From the NCBI GenBank assembly GCA_024234215.1, contig JACKOQ010000002.1, forward strand, positions 186,001 through 250,000: a stretch of 64,000 bases of DNA. The letters run 5' to 3'. The notes under the pieces were generated by a model. That model was not told the DNA's origin, did no database searches, and saw nothing but the letters and a program-made list of their open reading frames with translations. A program made the position numbers and the translations under genes. How positions within the stretch are numbered: position 1 is the stretch's first letter; every line of letters begins with the position of its first letter. Source of the DNA: Pseudomonadales bacterium. GTDB lineage: Bacteria; Pseudomonadota; Gammaproteobacteria; Pseudomonadales; UBA5862. Shown here in pieces: positions 25,011 to 35,361 of this stretch.

Positions 25011-25823
25011 TCAGTGCTGCCGCAGTTGCGCGATCACCGGCGCCGTCTGCGGCAGCACGCCATGCCAGATGCGGAAGGACTCCGCCGCCTGCTCGACCAA
25101 CATGCCGAGTCCATCGGCCACCCGCCGGGCACCGCAGCGCGCCGCCCAGTCCAGAAAGGGTGCCGCCTTGTCGCCATAGACCAGGTCGTAGACGCTGCCG
25201 CCAGCCACCAGACTGGCAGGCAGTGCGAGCCCTTCACCACTGAAGGCGGCGCTGCTGCCCTGAATCAGCAGATCACACTGCTCGGTTGCCAGTTCGGCGA
25301 AATCGCCGCTGCGCAGGCTGCCCAGCGCCGCGAAACGCTCGACCAGCGCATCGGCCCGCGACCGCGTCCGATTGACCAGCAGCAGTTCACCGGGCGCCGC
25401 AGCCAGCAGTGCCGGCAGAATGCCCCGCACCGCCCCACCGGCGCCGATCACCAGCAACCGCTGTCCCAGCAGTGGGATGCCAAGATTGTCGGTCAGGTCG
25501 CGCACCAGGCCGATGCCATCGGTGTTGTCACCGCGCAGCCGTCCGTCGCCGGTCAGTGACAGCGTGTTGACCGCACCCGCAGCCTCGGCCTGCGGTCCCA
25601 GCTCATCGGCCAGCGCACAGGCGGCCTCCTTGAACGGCAGGGTGACGTTGAGTCCATGCCCCCCTTCTGCAAAGAAGGTCGTCACCCGCTCGGCGAAATC
25701 GGCTGCCTCGGTCAGAATGCGCCGGTAATCGAGTTCGATGCCGAACTGCCCGGCAAAGGCGGCATGGATCTGCGGCGACCGGCTGTGCGCCACCGGGTTG
25801 CCGATGACGGCAAACTGTTTCAT
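25011..25823 (-). CDS. aroE: Shikimate dehydrogenase (NADP+)
   Basis: A 270-residue enzyme reducing 3-dehydroshikimate to shikimate in aromatic amino acid synthesis. It starts FAVIGNPVAHSRSPQIH (shikimate-binding serines). The catalytic Lys is in NVTLPFKEAA and Asp in GDNTDG; the Rossmann GAGGAVRG and the NADP-selecting NRTRSRA follow. It lies 13 bases downstream of hemF, an arrangement shared with Pseudomonas. Confidence 0.96.
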   Translation of the reverse strand: MKQFAVIGNPVAHSRSPQIHAAFAGQFGIELDYRRILTEAADFAERVTTFFAEGGHGLNVTLPFKEAACALADELGPQAEAAGAVNTLSLTGDGRLRGDNTDGIGLVRDLTDNLGIPLLGQRLLVIGAGGAVRGILPALLAAAPGELLLVNRTRSRADALVERFAALGSLRSGDFAELATEQCDLLIQGSSAAFSGEGLALPASLVAGGSVYDLVYGDKAAPFLDWAARCGARRVADGLGMLVEQAAESFRIWHGVLPQTAPVIAQLRQH

Positions 25824-25836
25824 GCGCGCTCCGGTC

Positions 25837-26757
25837 TCAGGTCGTGGCCCAGTCGCGGGGACGCAGGAACTCCTCGGTCAGACGCGCCTCCTCGCTGCCG
25901 AACGGCGGCTGGTAGTCATACTCCCAGCGCACCAGGGGTGGCAGCGACATCAGGATCGATTCGGTCCGTCCACCCGATTGCAGGCCGAACTGGGTACCAC
26001 GGTCCCAGACCAGATTGAATTCGGCATAGCGTCCACGGCGAATCAACTGGAACTGCCGCTCCCGCTCGCCATATTCGAGCAGACGGCGCCGCTCCAGAAT
26101 CGGCAGATAGGCGGCCAGATAGCTGTCGCCGACGGCGCGCAGAAAGGCGAACTCCCGCTCGAAACCCAGCTCGTTCAGATCGTCGAAAAAGAGCCCACCC
26201 ACACCGCGCGCCTCGTTTCGGTGCGGCAGAAAGAAGTAGTCGTCACACCACTTCTTCAGTCGGGGATAGCGCTGCGCGCCAAAGGGGTCACAGGCTGCCT
26301 TGGCGGTGTTGTGCCAGTGGCGGCAGTCGCTCTCGAAAGGATAGTAAGGGGTCAGGTCATAGCCGCCACCGAACCACCACACCGGCGGCGCATCGGGCGC
26401 CTCGGCGACAAACAGCCGGACATTGGCATGGGATGTCGGCAGATAGGGGTTGCGCGGATGCATCACCAGCGAGACGCCCAGCGCCTGAAAGCTGCGTCCG
26501 GCCAACTCCGGCCGGTGCTGGGTGGCGGAGGGCGGCAGGTTGCCGCCATGGACGTGGGAGAAGTTCACCCCCCCTTTCTCGAACAGCCCGCCCTCGGCGA
26601 TCACCCGGGTGCGACCACCGCCGCCGCCGGGGCGCTGCCACGACTCCTCGCGGAACCGGGCCACCCCATCGATCTGTTCGAAGCTGGTGCAGATCGAATC
26701 TTGCAGACCCTGCAAATAGTCACTCACCCGGGCAATGCCGTCACTGCCGAAACTCAT
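25837..26757 (-). CDS. hemF: Oxygen-dependent coproporphyrinogen III oxidase
   Basis: A 306-residue aerobic enzyme that decarboxylates coproporphyrinogen III to protoporphyrinogen IX in heme synthesis. Conserved blocks include GGGGGRTRVI, FEKGGVNFSHVHG, WWFGGGYDLTPYY, CDDYFFLPHRNEARGVGGLFFDD and the C-terminal EFNLVWDRGTQFGLQSGGRTESILMSLPP. Length matches the family (about 300). It needs oxygen, consistent with the aa3 oxidase nearby. Located between tsaC (46 bases upstream) and aroE. Confidence 0.97.
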   Translation of the reverse strand: MSFGSDGIARVSDYLQGLQDSICTSFEQIDGVARFREESWQRPGGGGGRTRVIAEGGLFEKGGVNFSHVHGGNLPPSATQHRPELAGRSFQALGVSLVMHPRNPYLPTSHANVRLFVAEAPDAPPVWWFGGGYDLTPYYPFESDCRHWHNTAKAACDPFGAQRYPRLKKWCDDYFFLPHRNEARGVGGLFFDDLNELGFEREFAFLRAVGDSYLAAYLPILERRRLLEYGERERQFQLIRRGRYAEFNLVWDRGTQFGLQSGGRTESILMSLPPLVRWEYDYQPPFGSEEARLTEEFLRPRDWATT

Positions 26758-26803
26758 CGTCGACTCCTGAAATCATCGTGCAAATGAAATGATATGGACG
26801 GAG

Positions 26804-27361
26804 CTAATCCCGTATCCGCCGCCCCGATGCCAGATCGCGAATCTGGCTCGGCCGGGCCGCACCGCCGAGCGCGCCAGGCAGAATCTCATCGAGTTCGGTG
26901 CCGAAATAGCGCAACAGTTGCAAACGATCGCGCGCTGGCGGTCGTCGATGGGGATTGGCCGAAGTCGAAACCAGCATACCACCAAAGGTCCGACAGAGTT
27001 CCGCCGCCACCGGATGTGCCGTGAGCCGCACCGCCACGGTAGCGTGATGGCCGCTGATCCAGTGCGGAACGCGCCCGTGGTGAGGAATCAGCCAGGTGAC
27101 CGGACCGGGCCAACTGGCCTCCAGTTCGTCGCGCTGCGAAGGCGACAGATCACGCAGCAGCGGTTCCAGTTGCGCCATGCTGCCGGCAATCAGGATCAAC
27201 CCCTGCGAGACGGCACGCTGCTTCATCGCCAGCAGCCGCTCGACCGCCTGCCGGTTGGCCGGGTCACAGCCCAGCCCCCAGACCGCTTCGGTCGGATAGG
27301 CCAGCACCCCACCCTGCCGCAGCAGTCGGGCGGCGCGCAGCAGTCGCCACTGACTGACCAT
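26804..27361 (-). CDS. tsaC: Threonylcarbamoyl-AMP synthase (TsaC/YrdC)
   Basis: A 185-residue YrdC-fold enzyme that makes threonylcarbamoyl-AMP from threonine, bicarbonate and ATP for the tRNA modification t6A37. Family motifs are YPTEAVWGLGCDP, the KxR motif in LAMKQR, and LVSTSAN. The short length marks TsaC rather than the two-domain Sua5. ATG 27361 is chosen because 16 upstream in-frame residues are not family-like. Neighbours hemF and dprA match the Pseudomonas order, except that qor is absent between tsaC and hemF. Confidence 0.94.
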   Translation of the reverse strand: MVSQWRLLRAARLLRQGGVLAYPTEAVWGLGCDPANRQAVERLLAMKQRAVSQGLILIAGSMAQLEPLLRDLSPSQRDELEASWPGPVTWLIPHHGRVPHWISGHHATVAVRLTAHPVAAELCRTFGGMLVSTSANPHRRPPARDRLQLLRYFGTELDEILPGALGGAARPSQIRDLASGRRIRD

Positions 27362-27440
27362 CGGAATCTCTTGAACAGTGAATCGGGCCCGGCAAACTAG
27401 CCGAGCCACGCAGAGGTTGCAAGCCGGTCACCGCCACCCT

Positions 27441-28604
27441 TCACAACTGCGCCCAGTGGTCGGCACCGAGCGCCGGATCGCGCAGATAGCCACCCAGTCC
27501 GGCGCGGATCCAGCCCTTGAGTTCGAGCTGCGACAGCAGGCCGAGCAGTTGCGGGACCGCCAGTCCGCTGCGCTCCACCAACAGGTCGACGCTGGTCGAC
27601 TCAAAGTCGATGCAGCGCAACAGCTCGCGCTCCGTCGGGGTCAACAGCCCGGGTGGTTGAGCCATGCCCGGTCCGGCTGCCGTGGCAGCGCGGCCACTCA
27701 GGGTGAGGCCAAGCTCCTCCAGCACATCCTCGGCGCGCTCGACCAGCCGGGCGCCATCTCGCAGCAGCGCATGGCCACCACGGCTGAGCGGGTTCAGAAT
27801 GGAGCCGGGCACAGCGAAGATCTCGCGCCCCGCCTCCAGCGCATGGCGCGCAGTGATCAGTGAGCCACTGCCCAGTCCGGCCTCGACCACCAGCACCCCC
27901 AATGCCAGGCCGGCAATCACCCGGTTGCGGCGCGGAAAGTGGTCGGCACGCGGCGGCGTGCCGAATGGAAATTCACAGACCACCGCCCCTTGTGCGGCAA
28001 TCTGCTCGCAGAGCTGCCGATGTCGCGCCGGATAACAACTGTCGAGCCCGGTACCGACCACGGCGATGGTCTGCCCAGCGGGCACCGACAGCGCGCCGCG
28101 GTGTGCCGCGCCATCGATGCCCAGCGCCAACCCGCTGGTGATGATCAAGCCCGCCTCGGCCAGCGCCCGCGCCAGCATCTGGGCGATCTCGATCCCGGCC
28201 GGCGTCGGACTGCGACTGCCAACCACCGCCAACTGCGGTCGTTGCAGCAGCGCGACATCGCCACGCACGAACAGCAGCGGCGGTGGCGTCGCGGTCTGTG
28301 CCAATAACGGTGGATAGGCAGGGCTGCCCCAGCTCAACAGATGCAGCGCGTCACGTTCGAGCCAGCTCAGATCGTTTTCGACCAGCGTCCGCCACGGCGG
28401 GTCGGCCTCGCGGTTGCGCAGCAGATTGGCCAGCAGCTCGCCATCCAGGCCCAGCGCCCGCAAGCGATCCATGTTGGCCTCGATGATGGCGGCTGGCGAA
28501 CCGAGCGCCTGCAGCAGCCGCAGCAGCCGGCGCGGACCCAGGCCGGGCGTGTGCAGCAGAGCGAGCCAGAGCCGCTGCTCATCGACCGCCAGCGGCTGGC
28601 TCAT
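27441..28604 (-). CDS. dprA: DNA processing protein DprA
   Basis: A 387-residue protein that loads RecA on incoming single-stranded DNA during natural transformation. It has an N-terminal helix-hairpin-helix region (TPGLGPRRLLRLLQALG), the central Rossmann-like DprA domain (AVVGSRSPTPAG, SGLALGIDGAAHRGAL, GSGSLITARHALEAGREIFAVPG), and a C-terminal winged-helix domain (about 315-380). The family is widespread even in species not known to be transformable, so competence cannot be concluded from it. Confidence 0.95.
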   Translation of the reverse strand: MSQPLAVDEQRLWLALLHTPGLGPRRLLRLLQALGSPAAIIEANMDRLRALGLDGELLANLLRNREADPPWRTLVENDLSWLERDALHLLSWGSPAYPPLLAQTATPPPLLFVRGDVALLQRPQLAVVGSRSPTPAGIEIAQMLARALAEAGLIITSGLALGIDGAAHRGALSVPAGQTIAVVGTGLDSCYPARHRQLCEQIAAQGAVVCEFPFGTPPRADHFPRRNRVIAGLALGVLVVEAGLGSGSLITARHALEAGREIFAVPGSILNPLSRGGHALLRDGARLVERAEDVLEELGLTLSGRAATAAGPGMAQPPGLLTPTERELLRCIDFESTSVDLLVERSGLAVPQLLGLLSQLELKGWIRAGLGGYLRDPALGADHWAQL

Positions 28605-28633
28605 CGCGGTTTCAGGTTGACGGCGAGGGCTGT

Positions 28634-29695
28634 CTAGGGGGAGGAGACCAGATCACCGACATTGCCCGGTTGCGAGGATTCGAGCACCAAGGCATAACTC
28701 ATCTTGTCGAAGGTGCGAAACACCATCAGCAGCCCCACCCGCTCGGCCGGCAGATCGACCCAGTCACCACGCTGCCGGTCACGCACCGCCGGCGGTTTCT
28801 TGCTGATGGCGAGCGTGTTGCCCACCTCCAGACCCGACGACCGACCGCGATTGAGCGCCACCACACTGTAACGGCCCACCTTCTTCACTCCACCCAGCAC
28901 GGCGATGATCTTGCCATCGACCGCATTGGCCGGCGCACTGGGAAGATAGCTGGAGTTCACCCGCTCCTCGACCATCGGCAGCAGCCGATCATCGAGCCGT
29001 ACCTCTTGTGCCGACTGATCGAGTTCGAGCGTGGCCACCTCCCCCTTGCCGGAGAGGTAACCGGCACGCCCCACTTCGATCAGTTCGATGCCCAGCAACT
29101 CACCGCTGTCCGGATCGACATAGCGCTCACCACTGCGAAACACCGCATAGGCCTGGACCGCCGATTCAGGCAGTCCTCTGGCCACGAAGCGGTCACCGGC
29201 CCCCATCAGCAGCCGCCCTTCCGGCCCGGCGATCACCCGCGCAGCGTCTTCAACCTCCTGCGCGCTGACGATGCGCCCCTTGATCAGATAGGGGCCCACC
29301 AGCTCGGCCGGCAGCGTCTCGATCGCACTCTCCAGCGGTTGTACCCGCACCTGTGGCGACAGGCGGGTCACACCATCCGACTCAAGAGCGTCGCCGCCCC
29401 GGTCGAGCAGCAGACGGGGCTCACCATCGACATGGACCAGCCGAAGCTGATCGCCGGGATAGATCAGATGGGGGTTCTTGATCTGCGGGTTGGCCTGCCA
29501 CACCCGCGGCCAGTGCCAGGGCTTGTTCAGAAACAGGCCGGCAATGGCCCAGAGCGTATCGCCCTTCTTCACCACATAGCGGTCGGGATGGCCCGCCTTC
29601 AACGTCACCTCATCGGCAGCCACGCCAACCGTCGCCAACAGCAGTGCCAACACCAGCGCGGCGGTGGTCCGGACCTGCCCGATACTCTTCTTCAT
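28634..29695 (-). CDS. LysM-domain exported protein
   Basis: A 353-residue protein with a signal peptide (about 1-28, ending TVGVAADE) and a LysM domain (about 40-90: YVVKKGDTLWAIAGLFL...NPHLIYPGDQLRL), which binds peptidoglycan. The rest is a conserved, poorly characterised domain with beta-rich repeats. ATG 29695 is where the signal peptide starts. The gene lies between dprA and the divergent def, the same place as its Pseudomonas counterpart. A cell-envelope structural role is inferred. Confidence 0.9.
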   Translation of the reverse strand: MKKSIGQVRTTAALVLALLLATVGVAADEVTLKAGHPDRYVVKKGDTLWAIAGLFLNKPWHWPRVWQANPQIKNPHLIYPGDQLRLVHVDGEPRLLLDRGGDALESDGVTRLSPQVRVQPLESAIETLPAELVGPYLIKGRIVSAQEVEDAARVIAGPEGRLLMGAGDRFVARGLPESAVQAYAVFRSGERYVDPDSGELLGIELIEVGRAGYLSGKGEVATLELDQSAQEVRLDDRLLPMVEERVNSSYLPSAPANAVDGKIIAVLGGVKKVGRYSVVALNRGRSSGLEVGNTLAISKKPPAVRDRQRGDWVDLPAERVGLLMVFRTFDKMSYALVLESSQPGNVGDLVSSP

Positions 29696-29849
29696 TGTTC
29701 TGTACTCACAGTGTGGCCGATGCGAACTCTCGTGCACCGGAACCGCCATTCGGCAGCATGAAAGGGGGATTGAAAAACCGGTGCAACCACCTCATCTCAA
29801 GCAGAGCCGGCCGAGCCGGCAGGCGCTGCCTGGTGAACGGCAGCGTGCC

Positions 29850-29877
29850 TTGTGGGCGCGCTGCTGGATACGATAAT
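29850..29877 (+). promoter_or_regulatory. Candidate sigma-70 promoter for def
   Basis: TTGTGG (29850-29855) and GATAAT (29872-29877) are separated by 16 bases and lie about 46 bases before the def ATG. GATAAT matches the -10 consensus at 5 of 6 bases; TTGTGG matches only TTG of the -35. The site is in the divergent LysM/def spacer. Confidence 0.4.
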
Positions 29878-29923
29878 CTTAGCAGTACCCTTTCGAAATC
29901 CGCCAGAGCGCAGGCGCACCAGC

Positions 29924-30427
29924 ATGACCATCCTCCAGATCCTCGAATATCCAGACCCCAGACTGCGCACCCGCGCGGCCCCGGTTTTGACATTCGATCA
30001 GGCATTGCGCCGTCTGGCCGACGACATGCTCGAAACCATGTATGACGCCCCGGGTGTCGGCTTGGCGGCCACCCAGGTCAATGTGCACCAGCAACTGGTG
30101 GTGATCGACGTCAGCGAAACGCGCAACGCGCCCTTGGTGCTGGTCAACCCCACGGTGCGGCCGCTTTCGACCGAACTGCTGGAGTGGGAGGAGGGCTGCC
30201 TGTCAGTGCCCGGCTTTCATGACACGGTCGCACGTCCCAGGCATATTCTGGTGAAGGCACAGGACATCGACGGCAACTCATTCGAACTCGAACCTGCGGG
30301 ATTGCTGGCGGTCTGCATTCAGCATGAACTGGACCATCTCAACGGCAAGCTCTTCGTCGACCACCTCTCGCCTCTGAAGCGCCAGCGCATCCGCAAGAAG
30401 ATCGAAAAACAGCAGAAGCGGGCCTGA
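29924..30427 (+). CDS. def: Peptide deformylase
   Basis: A 167-residue metal hydrolase that removes the N-formyl group from nascent proteins. All three signature motifs are intact: GVGLAATQ, EGCLSVP (Cys metal ligand) and HELDH (His ligands and catalytic Glu). ATG 29924 gives the usual MTILQILEYPDPRL start. In most gammaproteobacteria def is followed by fmt and rsmB; here it is followed after 35 bases by the convergent edd gene. Confidence 0.96.
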   Translation: MTILQILEYPDPRLRTRAAPVLTFDQALRRLADDMLETMYDAPGVGLAATQVNVHQQLVVIDVSETRNAPLVLVNPTVRPLSTELLEWEEGCLSVPGFHDTVARPRHILVKAQDIDGNSFELEPAGLLAVCIQHELDHLNGKLFVDHLSPLKRQRIRKKIEKQQKRA

Positions 30428-30462
30428 TCGGGGCTTTCAGGATGGAACCGCCGCGCTGAACT

Positions 30463-32295
<1,833 letters not shown>

Positions 32296-32464
32296 GACGC
32301 CCTCCGATGCAGATCAGCCACTTAAAGACAAGAAAAAGGGCCACTTCACCCGCCTGGCTGACAGTGCCCTTTATAAGAAGATAGAAATTCCATGCCACCT
32401 TGGTGAGTTCGCGCCGCACATGCAGCGGGAGAAAAACTGGTATGGTTGCTGCGTGGCTGATGGC

Positions 32465-32474
32465 GGTTGCAACC
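32465..32474. promoter_or_regulatory. 10-bp palindrome before the zwf ribosome-binding site
   Basis: GGTTGCAACC is a perfect palindrome ending one base before the GGAGC that serves zwf. An extended -10-like TGGTATGGT lies just upstream (32438-32446). Its position could suit a repressor operator, but the sequence does not match the HexR consensus as I know it, and a 10-base palindrome can occur by chance. Confidence 0.25.
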
Positions 32475-32487
32475 TGGAGCTGTCGCG

Positions 32488-33954
32488 ATGACCCTGACCC
32501 CGCTCTGCCCGTTCGAGATGGTCGTCTTCGGTGGCACCGGCGACCTCGCCCTGCGCAAGCTGATGCCGGCACTCTACCACCGCTATCAGGAGGGGCAATT
32601 CCCGGCCGACTGCCGCATCATCGCGGTCTCGCGCACCCCGCTGAACCGCGAAGGCTATCTGGTCGAACTGCGGCGCGCCCTGCAGAAATATGTGGCGGGC
32701 TCCCACTTCGAGGAGCACAGCTTCAACAGCTTCGCCGCCTTTGTCGACTATGTCGAACTCGACGGCAGCCAGCCCGAGGGCTATCAGCAGCTGCGTCAGC
32801 GGCTGCATGGCGACCACGACACCCCACGCGTTTTCTATCTGGCCACGGCCCCGTCGCTGTTTGGACCGATCTGCCACCAACTGCGACAGGCCGGACTGGT
32901 GCATGCCGGCACCCGGGTGGTGCTGGAAAAACCGCTGGGTCATGACCTGGCCTCCTCGCGGCTGATCAACGACCAGGTGGGTGAAGTCTTCGGCGAGCAG
33001 CAGATCTACCGCATCGACCACTACCTGGGCAAGGAGACCGTGCAGAACCTGATGGTGCTGCGCTTTGGCAATGCCCTGTTCGAACCGATCTGGCGCACTG
33101 GTTTCATCGACCATGTGCAGATCACCGTGGCCGAGCAGGTGGGGGTCGAAGGACGCGGCGGCTACTACGACCAGGCCGGTGCACTGCGCGACATGGTGCA
33201 GAACCACCTGCTGCAACTGCTCTGCCTGGTGGCGATGGAGCCCCCCTCGACCCTCGATGCCAATGCGGTCCGCGACGAGAAAGTCAAGGTACTCAATGCA
33301 CTGGAACCGATCACCGCGCAGAACGTGACCAGCCAGACCGTACGTGGACAGTACCGTGCCGGCGCGGTCGGCGGCGTACCGGTGCCCGGCTACCTCGACG
33401 AGTCGGGCATCGATCCGCTCAGCAGCACCGAGACCTTCGTCGCCATCAAGACCCAGATCTCCAACTGGCGCTGGGCCGGCGTGCCGTTTTACCTGCGCAC
33501 CGGCAAGCGGCTGCAGAACCGCATCTCCGAGATCGTCATCAATTTTCACCAGGTGCCCCACTCGATCTTCGAGCCCGGCTCCGGCGCGCTGATCAACAAC
33601 CGGCTGGTGCTGCGATTGCAGCCCGAGGAGGGGGTCCGGCTGGCGATGATGGCCAAGCAGCCCGGACCGGGCATGCAACTGCGCTCGGTCGATCTCAACC
33701 TCGACTTCGCCGAAACCTTCAAGGGGCGGCTGCCCAATGCCTACGAACGGCTGCTGATCGATGTGATTCGCGGTCGACCGACGCTCTTCATGCGCCGCGA
33801 TGAGCAGGAGGCCGCCTGGCGCTGGTGTGAGCCGATCCTCGCCGGCTGGGACCAGCACCCAGAAAACCTCAAGAAGTACATCTCCGGCACCTGGGGACCC
33901 ACCGCCGCCATCGCACTGATCGAGCGCGATGGCTTCACCTGGCACGAGGAGTGA
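32488..33954 (+). CDS. zwf: Glucose-6-phosphate 1-dehydrogenase
   Basis: A 488-residue enzyme oxidising glucose-6-phosphate to 6-phosphogluconolactone with NADP+ or NAD+. The N-terminal Rossmann motif is FGGTGDLALRKLMPALY, the substrate-binding signature RIDHYLGKETVQNL, and EKPLGHD carries the conserved Lys-Pro. ATG 32488 has GGAGC 7 bases upstream. It is followed after 6 bases by pgl and diverges from edd, so glucose-6-phosphate to KDPG is encoded here. Confidence 0.97.
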   Translation: MTLTPLCPFEMVVFGGTGDLALRKLMPALYHRYQEGQFPADCRIIAVSRTPLNREGYLVELRRALQKYVAGSHFEEHSFNSFAAFVDYVELDGSQPEGYQQLRQRLHGDHDTPRVFYLATAPSLFGPICHQLRQAGLVHAGTRVVLEKPLGHDLASSRLINDQVGEVFGEQQIYRIDHYLGKETVQNLMVLRFGNALFEPIWRTGFIDHVQITVAEQVGVEGRGGYYDQAGALRDMVQNHLLQLLCLVAMEPPSTLDANAVRDEKVKVLNALEPITAQNVTSQTVRGQYRAGAVGGVPVPGYLDESGIDPLSSTETFVAIKTQISNWRWAGVPFYLRTGKRLQNRISEIVINFHQVPHSIFEPGSGALINNRLVLRLQPEEGVRLAMMAKQPGPGMQLRSVDLNLDFAETFKGRLPNAYERLLIDVIRGRPTLFMRRDEQEAAWRWCEPILAGWDQHPENLKKYISGTWGPTAAIALIERDGFTWHEE

Positions 33955-33960
33955 GCCGAC

Positions 33961-34656
33961 GTGGTTCGCGAGCACCGTTTCGCCGACTCGACACAACTGG
34001 TCGCGGCACTGACCCAGTCCATCGTCGCCGACCTGCAACAGGCCCTCGACCAGCGTGCGGCGGCGACACTGCTGGTCAGCGGTGGACGTACGCCGACAGC
34101 GCTCTTTCAGCGACTGAGCCAGCAGCCACTGCCCTGGTCACGCATCATCGTCAGCCTGACCGACGACCGCTGGGTGCCAGAAACCCATCCGGACAGCAAT
34201 GCCGGGCTGGTCAGGCGCGAACTTCTGCGCGCAGCCGCCGCGGCGGCGCGGTTCGTGCCACTGGTGACCGCCGCTGCCGACCCCTGGCTCGGCCATGCCG
34301 AAAGCGAACGGCTGTTCGCCCAACTGCATCGCCCGTTCGATGCGGTGATTCTCGGCATGGGCACGGATGGCCACACCGCCTCGCTCTTTCCAGGCAGTCC
34401 GCAGCTGCAAACCGGTCTGCATGAACAGCACAGCGCCACCTTTGCCGCCATGCCGCCGGCCGGCGTCGACCATCCGCGCGTCAGCCTGACCCTCGCCACC
34501 CTGCTCGACAGCCGGCAGCTCTATCTGCACATCGAGGGCGAACAGAAGTGGCAACGCTACCTGCAGGCGCGACAACCCGGCGCGGTCGAAACCTGCCCGG
34601 TGCGGGCAGTGCTGGAGCAGCAGAGGGTGCCGCTCGATCTGTACTGGAGTGCCTGA
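33961..34656 (+). CDS. pgl: 6-phosphogluconolactonase
   Basis: A 231-residue SugarP isomerase-fold enzyme (DevB type) that hydrolyses 6-phosphogluconolactone. Motifs: LLVSGGRTPTALFQRL, SLTDDRWVPETHPDSNAG and the catalytic-site loop ILGMGTDGHTASLFPGS. It starts with GTG 33961, with AGGAG 9 bases upstream inside the end of zwf; the two genes are probably co-transcribed. In Pseudomonas eda usually follows; here the next gene is a GST-like gene. Confidence 0.95.
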   Translation: MVREHRFADSTQLVAALTQSIVADLQQALDQRAAATLLVSGGRTPTALFQRLSQQPLPWSRIIVSLTDDRWVPETHPDSNAGLVRRELLRAAAAAARFVPLVTAAADPWLGHAESERLFAQLHRPFDAVILGMGTDGHTASLFPGSPQLQTGLHEQHSATFAAMPPAGVDHPRVSLTLATLLDSRQLYLHIEGEQKWQRYLQARQPGAVETCPVRAVLEQQRVPLDLYWSA

Positions 34657-34720
34657 GGCCGCCTGCAGGGTGGATCGCAATCATCACCGCCGAAGAGGGC
34701 TTTTTACAGCGACGAATGCA

Positions 34721-35350
34721 ATGAGGCGCAGCGTGAAGCTCTACGACGACCCCAGATCGGGCAACGGCTACAAGGTGCGACTGTTGCTGGCGCAACTGTC
34801 ACAGCCTTACCAGTACCTGCCGATCGACATTCTGCGGGGGGAGTCCAGAACGCCGGCGTTCCTGAAAAAGAACCGCAACGGCCGCATTCCGCTGCTTGAG
34901 CTGGAGGATGGCAGCTGCCTGCCGGAATCCAATGCCATTCTCTGTTTTCTGTCCCAAGGCACACCCTTCTGGCCGACGGAGCGCCTCGAACAGGCGCAGG
35001 TGATGCAGTGGCTCTTCTTCGAGCAGTACAGCCATGAGCCGAACATCGCCACGCCAAGGTTCTGGCTTGTGATCAAGGGGTTCGAACCGACACCCTTCAA
35101 CCTTGAGCTGCTGGCACAGAAGCAAAAGGCCGGAAATCAGGCATTGGCGGTGATGGATGAGCATCTGCAGCACCGTCAGTTCATGGTCGCTGAGCGTTAC
35201 ACCATCGCCGACATCGCCCTCTATGCCTACACCCACGAGGCCCATGAGGGCGGCTTCGATCTGTCACGCTATCCGGCCGTGCTGGCGTGGCTGCAACGGA
35301 TCCGGGCGCAACCCGGTCACATCACCATCGACCAGTGGACTGCCGGGTAG
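34721..35350 (+). CDS. Glutathione S-transferase family protein
   Basis: A 209-residue cytosolic GST-like protein. The N-terminal thioredoxin-fold domain (1-80) has SGNGYKVRLLLAQL, the cis-Pro loop GRIPLLELEDG and the glutathione-gamma-Glu contact LPESNAIL. The helical C-terminal domain includes YTIADIALYAYTH, the conserved N-capping box. The catalytic residue is probably the Ser of RSGN. ATG 34721 is used; an in-frame frame upstream is not family-like. Substrate unknown, and any relation to sugar metabolism rests only on position. Confidence 0.9.
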   Translation: MRRSVKLYDDPRSGNGYKVRLLLAQLSQPYQYLPIDILRGESRTPAFLKKNRNGRIPLLELEDGSCLPESNAILCFLSQGTPFWPTERLEQAQVMQWLFFEQYSHEPNIATPRFWLVIKGFEPTPFNLELLAQKQKAGNQALAVMDEHLQHRQFMVAERYTIADIALYAYTHEAHEGGFDLSRYPAVLAWLQRIRAQPGHITIDQWTAG

Positions 35351-35361
35351 TCGCTTGCGGC

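Noticed and set aside
32296..32487. HexR operator or sigma-54 promoter between edd and zwf
   Set aside because: I could not find the HexR consensus. A TGGCAT sequence in front of edd has no proper -12 GC element at the right spacing.
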